Positions 1 to 9,086 are shown, numbered from the stretch's first letter. The stretch is 64,000 nt of DNA from Mucilaginibacter_A sp965201005 (GCF_965201005.1 NZ_OZ241747.1:2232001-2296000); one strand, 5' to 3'. A program made the numbers and translations. The notes: generated from the sequence alone by a model not told the origin.

Positions 1-54
1 AACCCTGGCCAGTTCACGTGCAACACTTGGCTTTTCTGCCAAAATCAATTTCAT
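1..54 (-). CDS. topB: DNA topoisomerase III, N-terminal fragment (runs off window)
   Basis: Only the first 18 codons are present, reading leftwards from the ATG at 54. The peptide begins MKLILAEKPSVARELARV. MK-x-x-AEKPSVAR-x-(I/L)A is the characteristic start of the Toprim domain of bacterial type IA topoisomerase III, with the metal/active-site glutamate in the AEKPS motif. The enzyme relaxes and decatenates DNA. The rest of the gene lies outside the window, so completeness cannot be judged. The tesA-like gene lies upstream on the same strand, separated by about 110 bases that hold one copy of the dispersed repeat word. Confidence 0.8.
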   Translation of the reverse strand, partial: MKLILAEKPSVARELARV

Positions 55-150
55 AATCCGGCAAAGCTATACATTTAGTTTTGTGTGCTGATGGACGAAC
101 AAAATTTGCAGGTGTAAACAAATATTTCAGATTACCACCTAAAAAGTACC

Positions 151-164
151 GATAAAAACAGCAT
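151..164 (+). repeat. Dispersed word, form II (GATAAAAACAGCAT)
   Basis: Exact copy of the window-wide repeat word. It abuts the stop codon of the tesA-like gene (TAA complement at 164-166), so its last base is the first base of that stop. Confidence 0.85.
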
Positions 165-847
165 TACAGCATCGTTTTCAAAACCGTCCACACATTGTGC
201 GCCACTATTTTGGCCCCTTTTGCGGTAGGATGAATGCCGTCTTTTTGATTCAGATCACGGATACCGGCCACGTTTTCCAACAAAAAAGGAACCAGTTGCA
301 TATCGTTTTTTTGGGCCAGCCGCGGAAAAATCTTTTTAAAATCAGCAGAATATTGCTGGCCCATGTTTGGTGGCACCTGCATTCCGGTCAAGATCATTTT
401 TACCTTCGGATATTTTGCCTTTACCTGATCAATGATGGACTGCAGGTTCACTTCCGTTTCGGCCACCGGAATGCCGCGCAAACCATCGTTCGCCCCAAGT
501 TCCAGCACAAAAACATCAACCGGTTGGCGCAATTGCCAGCTGATCCGGTTCTTGCCGTCGGAAGTTGTTTCTCCGCTCAAACCACCATTAATGGCTTTAT
601 ATGGCAGTTTCAACGAATCCAGATCGTGCTGGATAACCGAAGGAAAAGATTCTGTGCCCGGATCATCCAAACCGTAACCGGCCGTTAAACTGTTGCCGAA
701 AAACAAAATATTTTTTTGGGTAGAAATCTCGGCCGATGCTTCTTTTACCGTATCTTTTTCGGTGTTGGTTTTGGGTTGAGAGTTATTTCCGCATCCGCAG
801 AAAAAAACCAGAAATATAAGTGCTGAAAAGGGAAATATTTTTTGCAT
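164..847 (-). CDS. tesA: GDSL-family arylesterase/acyl-CoA thioesterase I-like lipoprotein
   Basis: About 227 aa from the ATG at 847. An upstream extension is open but would run into the divergent ABC gene, and only the 847 start gives a clean lipoprotein signal (hydrophobic stretch ending in FFCGC near residues 14-19). SGNH-hydrolase blocks are all visible: GNSLTAGYGL (block I, Ser53, with GNSL replacing GDSL), GGLSGETT (block II Gly), GANDGLRG (block III Asn) and DGIHPTAKG (block V Asp/His). Such enzymes cleave short acyl esters and thioesters in the periplasm. It is divergent from a YbbA-like ATPase, the same tesA-ybbA-ybbP neighbourhood as in E. coli, which supports the identity. The dispersed word at 736-749 lies in frame and encodes V-K-E-A-S in the linker after the lipobox. 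Confidence 0.85.
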   Translation of the reverse strand: MQKIFPFSALIFLVFFCGCGNNSQPKTNTEKDTVKEASAEISTQKNILFFGNSLTAGYGLDDPGTESFPSVIQHDLDSLKLPYKAINGGLSGETTSDGKNRISWQLRQPVDVFVLELGANDGLRGIPVAETEVNLQSIIDQVKAKYPKVKMILTGMQVPPNMGQQYSADFKKIFPRLAQKNDMQLVPFLLENVAGIRDLNQKDGIHPTAKGAKIVAHNVWTVLKTML

Positions 848-947
848 AAAGGCGTAACAAAATTGCTGAAACAGATTCTTAAACATAAGGCTGACATTTA
901 AGTTTAGCTTTAAACGTATCTTTCTACACAATTTAGCTACAATCATC

Positions 948-1637
948 TTGAATAATATCCTTAAAATAGAAAACCTGACCAAAACTTACAAAAGTGCCGG
1001 CAATACGCTCACGGTTTTAAACAACATCAATTTTTCGGTGGAGGAAGGTTCCACATTTTCGATCGTTGGCCCATCCGGAAGCGGAAAAACCACGCTGCTT
1101 GGCCTTTGCGCCGGTTTGGACCGCTCCACTTCCGGTTTGGTTGAACTGAACAATATTCCCTTAGATAATTTGGGCGAAGATGAGCGCGCGCAAGTCCGCA
1201 ACCAATATGTCGGTTTTATTTTCCAGAATTTTCAGTTGCTGCCAACTTTAACGGCTTTAGAAAACGTTATGGTCCCGCTGGAGTTGCGCGGCGAAAAAAA
1301 TACGCGTGCGCGCGCCATGGATTTGCTGGAAAAAGTTGGCCTGGCCAATCGTGGCCACCACTATCCTACCCAGCTTTCCGGCGGCGAGCAGCAGCGCATT
1401 TCGCTGGCGCGCGCCTTTTCAAATCAGCCTAAAATATTATTTGCCGATGAACCAACCGGAAACCTGGATGCCGAAACCAGCGAAAAAATGGTGAAACTTT
1501 TGTTTGATCTGAACCGTGAAAGCGGCACCACGCTGGTTTTGGTAACGCACGATATGGAGCTGGCTTCCAAAACGCAGCGCATTATCCGCATCAAAGGCGG
1601 CAATTTAATTTCTGACGAATTGACTGCCACGGTTTAA
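948..1637 (+). CDS. ybbA: ABC transporter ATP-binding protein, YbbA/LolD-type
   Basis: 229 aa starting with TTG at 948; no ATG gives a better N-terminus, because the strand A motif LKIENLTKTY follows directly. Walker A is GPSGSGKTT at about residues 41-49, the signature is LSGGEQQR, Walker B is ILFADEPTGNLD and the H-loop is VTHDMELA. The sequence and size fit the MacB/LolD/YbbA class of ATPases that power FtsX-type permeases in extracting or exporting lipids, lipoproteins or peptides. The permease partner is the next gene (1882), and the divergent esterase reproduces the ybbA-ybbP-tesA cluster. The 244-base gap to the permease holds an inverted repeat, unusual inside what should be an operon. 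Confidence 0.88.
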   Translation: MNNILKIENLTKTYKSAGNTLTVLNNINFSVEEGSTFSIVGPSGSGKTTLLGLCAGLDRSTSGLVELNNIPLDNLGEDERAQVRNQYVGFIFQNFQLLPTLTALENVMVPLELRGEKNTRARAMDLLEKVGLANRGHHYPTQLSGGEQQRISLARAFSNQPKILFADEPTGNLDAETSEKMVKLLFDLNRESGTTLVLVTHDMELASKTQRIIRIKGGNLISDELTATV

Positions 1638-1644
1638 TTTGATG

Positions 1645-1835
1645 ATGCTTCTTTTATCGGATAAAAAACAAGGTCATCCCCCTAACCCCCTTCAAAAGGG
1701 GGAACTCTAAAACGCAAACCTATATGATCGATAATTTAAAAAACTTAAAGGTATGCGGCGTACTTCCCCCTTTTGAAGGGGGTTAGGGGGATGACTTACT
1801 AATCAACACCAATAAATACCCGATAAAAACAGCAT
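1645..1835. repeat. Inverted-repeat element bracketed by two dispersed words
   Basis: The gap between ybbA and ybbP starts with the word ATGCTTCTTTTATC (1645-1658) and ends with GATAAAAACAGCAT (1822-1835) in opposite orientation. Between them lies the 32-base perfect inverted repeat listed separately. The first copy begins 7 bases after the ybbA stop. Confidence 0.85.
1673..1795. repeat. Perfect 32-bp inverted repeat around a 59-bp centre
   Basis: Arms 1673-1704 and 1764-1795 are exact reverse complements. Each arm is itself a small hairpin (CCCCCTT CAAA AGGGGG). A related but different-sequence element is at 62310-62426, and a single diverged arm is at 55755-55786. No ORF lies inside. The layout suggests a MITE- or REP-like element, but no transposase is present. 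Confidence 0.85.
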
Positions 1836-1881
1836 CCAACAAACAGCTACTTTACCCACAATAACGCAAGATATTTTCTAA

Positions 1882-4443
1882 ATGAACCAAACTCCAAATA
1901 TTCAAAAACGGCCTATCAACTTTGGCTGGCTGCTGCAAATGGCCTGGCGGGACAGCCGCAAAAACCGCTCGCGCCTGTTCCTTTTTATCTCTTCCATCGT
2001 TTTGGGGATTGCCTCGCTGGTGGCTATTTACTCATTTGGTTTTAACCTGAAGCAGGACATCGATCGCCAGGCCGCCGAACTGGTGGGTGCCGATATGGTG
2101 ATTTCGGGCAACAAACCCGTTTCTCCGCAGATACAAAAACTGATCGATTCGCTGGGCGACCGCAAATCTTCGCAGCGCAGTTTTGTATCGATGGTTGCCT
2201 TCACCAAAAACCAGGGCACGCGTTTGGTAGAAGTGCGCGCGCTGGAAGGTGCTTTCCCGTATTATGGCTCGATAGAAACCACGCCCATTTCCGCAGCAAC
2301 CACCTTCCGCAAAAACAAACAAGTGCTGGCCGACCGCAACCTGATGCTGCAATTTAACGCGCATCCCGGCGATTCGCTTAAAATTGGCAAAGTAACTTTT
2401 GCCATCGCTGGAACGCTGGACAAAGCGCCCGGGCAAACCAGTTTGGCCGCTTCTGTGGCACCGGTGGTTTACATGCCGATGGCCTATTTGCAGCAAACAG
2501 GTTTGATGGCGCGCGGCAGCCGGATCAATTACAGCTATTACATCAAATATGACAGGAATGAAAATATTGAAAAACTGACACCAAAAATTGAACCGCGACT
2601 GGAAAAAGAAGATTTAAACCTCCAAACCGTAGCTTCCCAGAAAGAGCAAACCACGCGTTCTTTTGAAGATTTGACCAAGTTTCTGGCACTGGTTGGTTTT
2701 ATTGCTTTGCTGCTGGGTTGCATCGGCGTGGCCAGTTCCATCCATATTTATGTGCGCGAAAAGCTCAAAGCCATCGCCATTATGCGTTGTTTAGGGGTGA
2801 AATCTTCGGAAGCATTTTTGATTTACCTGATCCAGATTGTGGTGATCGGTTTTATCGGTTCCGTAATTGGTGCAGCTTTAGGAACGGTTATTCAGCAATT
2901 GCTGCCCGTTGCTTTTAAAGATTTTCTGCCGATCGATATTACCGTTGAAATTTCCTGGGCTTCTATATTTACCGGGATTATTTTGGGCGTAATTATTTCC
3001 CTGCTTTTTGCTCTGTTGCCGCTGGTTTCCGTACGGAATATTTCGCCGTTGAATACTTTGCGCGTTTCAGATGATGCAGTCAATTCCAAACGCGATCCGT
3101 TGAAATGGTTGGTTTACGCCTTGATTTTAGCCTTTGTGGTCATATTTACCAAATTGCAATTGGATAGCTGGAAACAAGCCATCGCGTTTACAAGCTTTGT
3201 GCTGATTGCATTTCTGGTCCTGACCGGCGTGGCCACTTTAATCATGTGGTTGCTTCGGAAGTTTCTGCCGATGTCCTGGAGTTATCTGCTGCGGCAGGGT
3301 TTTGCCAATTTGTACCGGCCAAATAATCAAACCATTATTTTGCTGGTTTCCATTGGCTTAGGTACTGCTTTTATAAGCACTTTATTTTTTATCCAATCGA
3401 TTTTATTAAGCCGGATCAACCTTTCTTCGGGCGGCAATCAGCCTAATTTAATTTTGTTCGATATCCAAACCAACCAGCAGCAACAGGTAGTTGATTTAAC
3501 CAAAAGCCAGCATTTGCCCGTTTTTGGCCTGGTGCCGATCGTAACCATCCGTTTGCAGGAACTAAACGGCAAAACAGCCGAAGTTTACAAAAAAGACACG
3601 TCGTTAAAAATACCAAAACAGGTTTTCAGTCGCGAATACCGCGTAACTTACCGGGATTCGCTGGTTTCTTCGGAAACGATTGCCGCCGGAAACTGGATCG
3701 GAAAATCGGATGCCAATGCAGCCGATATCCCAATTTCGGTAGAAAACAAATTTGCCGAGCACAACCACCTTAAAATAGGCGATAAAATGCTGTTTAACGT
3801 GCAGGGCGTTTTTATGACCACCAAAATTGCAAGCCTGCGCAAAGTAAACTGGAACCGCGTTCAAACCAACTTTTTGGTATTGTTTCCGAAAGGTGTTTTA
3901 GAGCAGGCGCCACAATACGATGTTTTTACCACACACGTTCCGGATGCAGCGGCCTCTGCCAAATACCAGCAGGCCGTTGTAAAACAGTTTCCAAACGTTT
4001 CTATCATTGACCTGGCTTTGATCCTGAAAGCATTGGACGAAATTCTGGACAAAATCAGTTTTGTAATCCGGTTTATGGCCGGGTTCAGTATTTTAACCGG
4101 GTTGATTGTGCTGGTTTCATCTGTATTGATCAGCAAATACCAGCGCATTCAGGAAAGCGTTTTGCTGCGGACGTTGGGCGCAAGCAAACGACAAATTTTG
4201 ATCATTACCGGGCTGGAATATTTTTTTCTGGGGGGAATTGCTGCTTTAACCGGCATATTATTGTCCGTTCCCGGAAGCTGGGCTTTGGCCAAATACAGTT
4301 TTGATACCACTTTTTCGCCACCGCTGCTTCCGGTGATTGTCCTGTTTTTTGTAGTGGCACTGATTACTGTTTTGATCGGCCTTTTTAACAGCCGCGGTAT
4401 TTTAAATAAACCACCGCTGGAAGTTTTACGATCAGATACTTAA
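1882..4443 (+). CDS. ybbP: FtsX-family ABC permease, YbbP-like
   Basis: 853 aa inner-membrane protein. A first hydrophobic segment follows the basic N-terminus (about residues 30-55), then a large extracytoplasmic domain to about residue 265. A cluster of three FtsX helices with ALVGFIALLLGCIG and REKLKAIAIMRCLGVK follows, then central helices, a second periplasmic domain and a final FtsX core with LLRTLGASKRQI and several helices at the C-terminus. Two FtsX halves in about 850 residues is the YbbP size and order (MacB-type permeases have one). It should pair with the ATPase encoded just upstream to move a lipophilic or peptide substrate out of the inner membrane. The substrate is unknown. 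Confidence 0.85.
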   Translation: MNQTPNIQKRPINFGWLLQMAWRDSRKNRSRLFLFISSIVLGIASLVAIYSFGFNLKQDIDRQAAELVGADMVISGNKPVSPQIQKLIDSLGDRKSSQRSFVSMVAFTKNQGTRLVEVRALEGAFPYYGSIETTPISAATTFRKNKQVLADRNLMLQFNAHPGDSLKIGKVTFAIAGTLDKAPGQTSLAASVAPVVYMPMAYLQQTGLMARGSRINYSYYIKYDRNENIEKLTPKIEPRLEKEDLNLQTVASQKEQTTRSFEDLTKFLALVGFIALLLGCIGVASSIHIYVREKLKAIAIMRCLGVKSSEAFLIYLIQIVVIGFIGSVIGAALGTVIQQLLPVAFKDFLPIDITVEISWASIFTGIILGVIISLLFALLPLVSVRNISPLNTLRVSDDAVNSKRDPLKWLVYALILAFVVIFTKLQLDSWKQAIAFTSFVLIAFLVLTGVATLIMWLLRKFLPMSWSYLLRQGFANLYRPNNQTIILLVSIGLGTAFISTLFFIQSILLSRINLSSGGNQPNLILFDIQTNQQQQVVDLTKSQHLPVFGLVPIVTIRLQELNGKTAEVYKKDTSLKIPKQVFSREYRVTYRDSLVSSETIAAGNWIGKSDANAADIPISVENKFAEHNHLKIGDKMLFNVQGVFMTTKIASLRKVNWNRVQTNFLVLFPKGVLEQAPQYDVFTTHVPDAAASAKYQQAVVKQFPNVSIIDLALILKALDEILDKISFVIRFMAGFSILTGLIVLVSSVLISKYQRIQESVLLRTLGASKRQILIITGLEYFFLGGIAALTGILLSVPGSWALAKYSFDTTFSPPLLPVIVLFFVVALITVLIGLFNSRGILNKPPLEVLRSDT

Positions 4444-4451
4444 AAAACCTC

Positions 4452-4465
4452 GATAAAAACAGCAT
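4452..4465 (+). repeat. Dispersed word, form II
   Basis: GATAAAAACAGCAT, 9 bases after the ybbP stop codon and about 30 bases upstream of the putative small-RNA promoter. Confidence 0.85.
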
Positions 4466-4498
4466 GAAATATATTTTCTATAAAAATTAAAAATTGTT

Positions 4499-4523
4499 GT
4501 AACTCTGCTTTTTCCTTACCGTA
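4499..4523 (+). promoter_or_regulatory. Putative ECF-sigma-type promoter of sRNA copy 1
   Basis: GTAAC at 4499-4503 and CGTA at 4520-4523, spaced by 16 bases. AAC-type -35 and CGT-type -10 elements are the usual signature of ECF sigma promoters. The same arrangement precedes copy 2 at 9087-9112. Confidence 0.5.
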
Positions 4524-4527
4524 GAAG

Positions 4528-4602
4528 TAAGTGGTTTTAGAATTAATTGGTTAATGTTCTGTTTTAGTTAAATCCTCATCTGAAAAGGTGGGGATTTTTT
4601 TT
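4528..4602 (+). ncRNA. Putative small RNA, copy 1
   Basis: A stretch of about 75 bases is nearly identical to 9116-9189. Its core reads TTGGTTAATGTTCTGTTTTA, followed by a rho-independent terminator. No ORF of any size is shared between the two copies. The unpaired core is conserved while the terminator stem differs in sequence but keeps pairing, as expected for a transcribed non-coding RNA. The transcript start is inferred from the promoter-like elements. I do not recognise a known RNA family. Confidence 0.55.
4570..4602 (+). terminator. Rho-independent terminator of sRNA copy 1
   Basis: AATCCTCATC, loop TGAAAA, GGTGGGGATT (two G-U pairs), then eight T residues. The corresponding stem in copy 2 is AATCCCCGC/GCGGGGATT, so the stem varies while base pairing is kept. 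Confidence 0.75.
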
Positions 4603-4731
4603 GTTTTAAGGGAAATTATTTGTTCAGATTGAACTTGACGAGAATTGAATTATATTTGAAAATAAATTATCATAACCTTTTATTCTTTACATAAAATAAA
4701 AGTGTGTATAAATCTATTAATCATCTTTACA

Positions 4732-6015
4732 ATGAATATAAGTAAGTTAAATATTGATTCATACAAACATCTTCAAAACATAAATTTTGATTTTACTTAT
4801 CCGGAAGGTCATAAAAAAGAAGGACAGTCATTAAATAAAATTTGTATTATAGGTCAAAGTGCAACTGGTAAAACAAGCATTTTAGAATTAATAAAAACTA
4901 GTATTTCTTATTTGAATGAAGTAGAAATTATAAACAATAACTTTTTTTTCAATCATTTTAATTCGGATTTTAATGGAGAGATAGAGTTTTTTTCAAAAGA
5001 TTTAAAAATACAATTAACAAAAAGATCTATAACATATAATGGGCGAAAGATTAATTATGATACAGGAATTGGAGGTTCAGTTACAAAACTAATTAATGAT
5101 GTAACTAAATTACTATACTTGAGTTCAGACTTAATTTCTACCGAAGCTATTAATATTTTCAACCAAAATCCTCTGAGTATATTAAACGAATTAAGTTTTG
5201 AAAAAAATGCTGAGTTAAAGAAAAAATTTGCTGATACAAGTTACATCTATCAATTTGGACAAGAAGTTAATTCAGAAATTTGGTTTTCATTATTATACAA
5301 AATTTTAGATTATAGAAAACGATTTACCCAAATGGCTTCCGAATTGATTAATAAAGGAGCAATTGGCGATTTAACTAAATTGAACAAAGAATATAATAAA
5401 TGGTCGGAAAACAATGAGAATCCGCTCGTATCTTTTGCTAACTATTTTAATCCAATTTTAAAGAAACTAAATTTAGAAGTTGATTTGATTAATACTGAAT
5501 ATACTATTCCAATTAAATCAGGTTATAACGATGAAACAATCCCAATTTCCAATTTAAGTACAGGTACAAAAGGATTGTTGTTGTCGATGTTTCCATTATA
5601 TGAATTAGACACAACTGATAGTATAATTTTGGTTGATGAACCGGAAAGGTCGTTGTTTCCGGATATGCAAATTGATCTAATATCGCATTATCAAAACTTA
5701 GCACCAAATGCTCAATTGATAGTTGCAACTCATTCTCCTTTTATTGCAGCAGCTTTTGAACCGGAAGAACGATTTATATTGTACTTTAACGAGAATGGAA
5801 AAGTAGCTGTTCGCAAAGGTGAATCTCCAATTGGTGATGATCCAAACGACATTTTAAGAAATGATTTCAATGTTGAATATTACAACGACTTTGGAAAAAA
5901 AGCATACAATAAATATCTTGATTTAAAGAGGAAAGTAACTCTTGAAACCGAACCATATAGAAAAAAGAAGCTTGTTATTGAATTATCAGAATTAGGAGAT
6001 AAATATAATTTTTAA
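4732..6015 (+). CDS. AAA/SMC-like ATPase, PtuA-like component of a Septu-type defence pair
   Basis: About 427 aa from the ATG at 4732; an upstream in-frame ATG at 4702 adds ten residues that do not look like part of the fold. Walker A is GQSATGKTS (about 41-49), an ABC-like signature is LSTGTKGLL, Walker B is IILVDEPERSLFP and a switch histidine is in ATHSPF. This is the overlapping-RecF/OLD ATPase head without a long coiled coil. The next gene starts inside the stop codon (TAATG) and encodes an HNH-like protein, which is the PtuA-PtuB layout of Septu anti-phage systems. The gene is much more AT-rich than its neighbours and lacks the dispersed word, which suggests horizontal acquisition. Function is inferred from context. 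Confidence 0.72.
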   Translation: MNISKLNIDSYKHLQNINFDFTYPEGHKKEGQSLNKICIIGQSATGKTSILELIKTSISYLNEVEIINNNFFFNHFNSDFNGEIEFFSKDLKIQLTKRSITYNGRKINYDTGIGGSVTKLINDVTKLLYLSSDLISTEAINIFNQNPLSILNELSFEKNAELKKKFADTSYIYQFGQEVNSEIWFSLLYKILDYRKRFTQMASELINKGAIGDLTKLNKEYNKWSENNENPLVSFANYFNPILKKLNLEVDLINTEYTIPIKSGYNDETIPISNLSTGTKGLLLSMFPLYELDTTDSIILVDEPERSLFPDMQIDLISHYQNLAPNAQLIVATHSPFIAAAFEPEERFILYFNENGKVAVRKGESPIGDDPNDILRNDFNVEYYNDFGKKAYNKYLDLKRKVTLETEPYRKKKLVIELSELGDKYNF

Positions 6016-6599
6016 TGAGAAAAGTTATTAAAGATTCTAATTCAAGAATTGTAACTGAGAATTTAAAGTACAAGTCAGGAAATTCAACAAGTAAAGTAAT
6101 TTCTGAAATTTTATTAACAGAACAAAAAAGCTTTTGTGCTTACACAGATGAATACATCAGCAGAACCGATGCAAGAGATATTGAACATTTTAATCCAACA
6201 GTAAAAAACACGCCTCAAGATAATTATTACAATTGGTTTTTAGTAAAGCACCAATGGAATAAGGAAAAAAGTTACAAGTGGGACGATTATCAACCAATAT
6301 TACATCCAACTGCAGAAGATTTTGAAGAAAGAGTTATTTACATTGATGGCGACTATTTTGCTAATTCAGATTTAGATGTCGAAGCAAAAAATTTAATAAA
6401 ATTATTAAAATTAGATGATGTAGAATTAGCAAATAAAAGGAAAAGATATATCTCAAGAAAACGTGAAGAAGCAAAAATTTTCGGACAAGACGCATTAACT
6501 TTTTTCTCTATTTTATTAGAAGACGATACTTGTCAGGTATCTTATTTAAGAGCTATAAAAGAAGAGTTTGGAATTGATATTTGGAAAATTTTAAATTAA
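6015..6599 (+). CDS. HNH endonuclease-like protein, PtuB-like partner
   Basis: 194 aa, overlapping the ATPase stop by one base, so translation is probably coupled. Residues about 40-90 carry an HNH-type arrangement: FCAYTDEYIS, then DIEHFNP (catalytic His) and DNYYNWFLVKHQWNKEK (Asn and third His). This matches the small HNH proteins partnered with PtuA or retron ATPases. Only one cysteine is visible at the site where many HNH proteins have a zinc-binding CxxC, so the fold may lack the zinc knuckle. Predicted role: DNA or RNA cleavage when the ATPase senses infection. The AT-rich composition matches the ATPase gene. Confidence 0.68.
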   Translation: MRKVIKDSNSRIVTENLKYKSGNSTSKVISEILLTEQKSFCAYTDEYISRTDARDIEHFNPTVKNTPQDNYYNWFLVKHQWNKEKSYKWDDYQPILHPTAEDFEERVIYIDGDYFANSDLDVEAKNLIKLLKLDDVELANKRKRYISRKREEAKIFGQDALTFFSILLEDDTCQVSYLRAIKEEFGIDIWKILN

Positions 6600-7016
6600 T
6601 AATATTACCCGATTCATTAGTCCTAATTTATACTCCGTCCTTTTATACTACTGATTTCTAATCTGATTTCAAAACCAACCCACCAACTTTTACCCGATAA
6701 AAGAAGCATCAAAGCTTAATATTAATTTAAATTTGAAATTTATAAAATAAGGGACATTGCGTATATTCATATTGTGAAAAACAAAAATGTCAGCTTTTAT
6801 TGGTCCGGATTTACAGCCGGTCTTTTTAAAACTTTTTGCTTTCTAATCCAACTTATAAAAATTCAAGCGCTATTTTAACCTACACCAATTTTTACCCGAT
6901 AAAAGAAGCATTCCAAACCACAAACTTTCTTCAATTTGGCTACACCATTCTTCAATCAGGCTACACTTAAAAAATGCGAATAACCAACCTTTGTACTTCA
7001 ATTTAAAAACAAAAAA
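6600..7016. other. 417-base intergenic stretch with two dispersed words
   Basis: No ORF is supported. Two copies of GATAAAAGAAGCAT occur at 6696-6709 and 6898-6911, each preceded by a similar AT-rich tract ending TTTTTACCC or CTTTTACCC. A short flank TTTCTAATC recurs about 50 bases before each, and again before the copy at 8912. Two AT-rich stretches upstream of 7017 may hold the promoter of the SDR gene, but no clear TAnnTTTG box was found. Confidence 0.75.
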
Positions 7017-7826
7017 ATGAAGACAATTTTCATCACCGGAGCCTCAACGGGCATAGGAAAAGCAACGGCAAAATTATTTGCCGAAAATGGCTGGAAAGTT
7101 ATCGCAACGATGCGCAAACCTGAAAACGAAACAGAATCAAACCAAATCAGCGATATCACTTTGCTGCCGTTGGATGTTACAAACTTGGATCAAATAAAGG
7201 AAACCGCACAACAAGCAATTGCGTTGGGGCCTGTTGACGTGGTGTTTAACAATGCAGGTTACGGTTTGGCCGGGCCGATGGAAGGCATGAGCGACGAACA
7301 GATTACAAGACAACTCGAAACCAATTTGCTCGGCGTAATCCGGGTTACACAAGCTTTTATACCGCATTTCAGGGAAAAACAAAGCGGACTTTTTATCTCC
7401 ACAACGTCCATCGGCGGATTGGTTACTTTTCCGTTCTTTTCTATTTATCATGCAAGCAAATGGGCTTTGGAAGGTTGGAGTGAAAGTATGTCTTTCGAAT
7501 TGAGTAAATTTGGGATTGGCATTAAAACAGTTTCGCCCGGCAGCACAAAAACTGATTTTATCAGCCGTTCATTGGATTTGGCCAAACATCCTGCTTATGA
7601 TGAGATAATGGACAAAACTTTTTCTGTTTTTGCCAACAACTCCAACATGTCAACCTTGTCATCTTCGGAACATATTGCATCAATTGTTTATGAAGCTGCC
7701 ACAGATGGCAAAGACCAGATAAGATATGTGGCTGGCGATGATGCAAAATACTTGTACAACGAACGTTTGAAGTTGGGCAATGAGCAATTTAGAAAAAACA
7801 TTGACCATATGTTTTTTGACAAGTAA
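7017..7826 (+). CDS. Short-chain dehydrogenase/reductase (classical SDR)
   Basis: 269 aa, the usual length for classical SDRs. The Rossmann nucleotide-binding motif TGASTGIG is at residues 7-14, NNAG is at about 80-83, the catalytic serine is in STTSIGG and the YxxxK motif is YHASK at about 144-148. The acidic residue after beta-2 is replaced by MRKPE, which suggests a preference for NADP(H). The substrate cannot be deduced. The gene is followed 68 bases later by an AraC regulator on the same strand; SDR plus AraC pairs of this kind are common in Bacteroidota and suggest local regulation. Confidence 0.85.
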   Translation: MKTIFITGASTGIGKATAKLFAENGWKVIATMRKPENETESNQISDITLLPLDVTNLDQIKETAQQAIALGPVDVVFNNAGYGLAGPMEGMSDEQITRQLETNLLGVIRVTQAFIPHFREKQSGLFISTTSIGGLVTFPFFSIYHASKWALEGWSESMSFELSKFGIGIKTVSPGSTKTDFISRSLDLAKHPAYDEIMDKTFSVFANNSNMSTLSSSEHIASIVYEAATDGKDQIRYVAGDDAKYLYNERLKLGNEQFRKNIDHMFFDK

Positions 7827-7894
7827 AAGCTATTAAATAGGTAAATTCGGCAGGTAAAATCTAAATTGAATTTGCCTGCCTTAAAACTTTAAAT

Positions 7895-8815
7895 ATGAAG
7901 ACTGAAAAAAAAGAAGCACCGGTTATTTTCAATTCAATTTCAGAAGTACATTCTTTTTTAGGTTTGCCGAAACCTTTACATCCTTTGGTCAGTTTGGTTG
8001 ATTTTGGTGCGGTTGAAACATCTCTGAGAAAACTTCCGCCTGCTTATATCTTCAACTTTTACAAAATATCCTACACCCGAAAGTTTCAGGGGAAAATGAA
8101 ATACGGCCAGAACTATTATGATTTTGACGAAGGCGGAATGATCTTTATTTCGCCCAACCAATTGCTTGCATGTATCGAAGCTAATTCCAATTTTAAGGGA
8201 TATACTTTACTCCTCCATCCTGATTTTATCAGAAATTATCCGTTGGGGAAAAAGATCCAGGAGTACGGGTTCTTTTTATATTCGGTAAACGAAGCCTTGC
8301 ACCTTTCGGAAACTGAACTGCAAACTATTGTTTCTGTTTTTGAAAACATTGAAAAGGAACTCACTACAACAATAGATGATGTTAGTCAGGATGTTATGGT
8401 TTCTTACATTGAAGTATTGTTGAATTACAGCAACCGTTTTTACAAGCGGCAATTCATCACCCGAAAGGCAGCAAGTGATGATTTATTGGAACAAATGGAA
8501 ATGCTTCTATCTAACTATTTCAACAGCAAAACATCACTGATACAAGGATTGCCAACCGTTCAACATCTTGCAGAACAATTGCATGTTTCGCCAAGTTATT
8601 TAAGCGATATGCTTCGGTCTTTGACAGGGCAAAACACACAGCAACACATTCACAACAAACTTATTGAAAAGGCAAAAGAAATATTATCGACAAGCAATGT
8701 AACCGTTGCAGAAGTAGCTTATCAATTGGGGTTTGAGCATCCGCAATCTTTTAACAAAATATTTAAAAACAAGACAAACGTATCACCTTTGGAGTTCAGG
8801 GCTTCGTTCAATTAA
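7895..8815 (+). CDS. AraC-family transcriptional regulator
   Basis: 306 aa. The N-terminal two thirds is a ligand-sensing domain without clear motifs. The C-terminal ~100 residues hold two helix-turn-helix units: HLAEQLHVSPSYLSDMLRSLTG and VAEVAYQLGFEHPQSFNKIFKNK, ending NVSPLEFR. The second is the hallmark AraC/XylS signature with the conserved GF-x-x-P-QSF-x-K-FK pattern. It probably controls the SDR gene immediately upstream. The inducer is unknown. Confidence 0.85.
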   Translation: MKTEKKEAPVIFNSISEVHSFLGLPKPLHPLVSLVDFGAVETSLRKLPPAYIFNFYKISYTRKFQGKMKYGQNYYDFDEGGMIFISPNQLLACIEANSNFKGYTLLLHPDFIRNYPLGKKIQEYGFFLYSVNEALHLSETELQTIVSVFENIEKELTTTIDDVSQDVMVSYIEVLLNYSNRFYKRQFITRKAASDDLLEQMEMLLSNYFNSKTSLIQGLPTVQHLAEQLHVSPSYLSDMLRSLTGQNTQQHIHNKLIEKAKEILSTSNVTVAEVAYQLGFEHPQSFNKIFKNKTNVSPLEFRASFN

Positions 8816-8911
8816 CTTGTGGGAATAAATTCTTAGTAATTGAGGTTTACAATTCAACCTCTAAACATAGATTTCTAATCCAATTCTTTAAAATTAAAAT
8901 ACTTTGATCCG

Positions 8912-8999
8912 ATGCTTCTTTTACCCTATAAAAATTGGTGTTTGCATTTTATAAATTAAAAAACAAATGACTAAGATTTTTGGCTGATAAAAGAAGCAT
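8912..8999. repeat. Inverted pair of dispersed words, form I
   Basis: ATGCTTCTTTTACC (8912-8925) faces GATAAAAGAAGCAT (8986-8999) across 60 AT-rich bases, downstream of the AraC gene. The pair could fold into a long weak hairpin. Confidence 0.85.
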
Positions 9000-9086
9000 C
9001 AGCATAAAAAAACCCAGTCAGAAAAACCCAAATAATTTCAACTAAAAAAATAATTTCGACACAGTAAAAAATAATTTCAAAAAAGC

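Noticed and set aside
1645..1835. Dispersed words as terminal inverted repeats of a MITE
   Set aside because: Most copies are single, many are inside genes in preferred frames, and pair spacing and centres vary widely; a terminal-repeat origin does not explain them, although some elements have the word at their ends.
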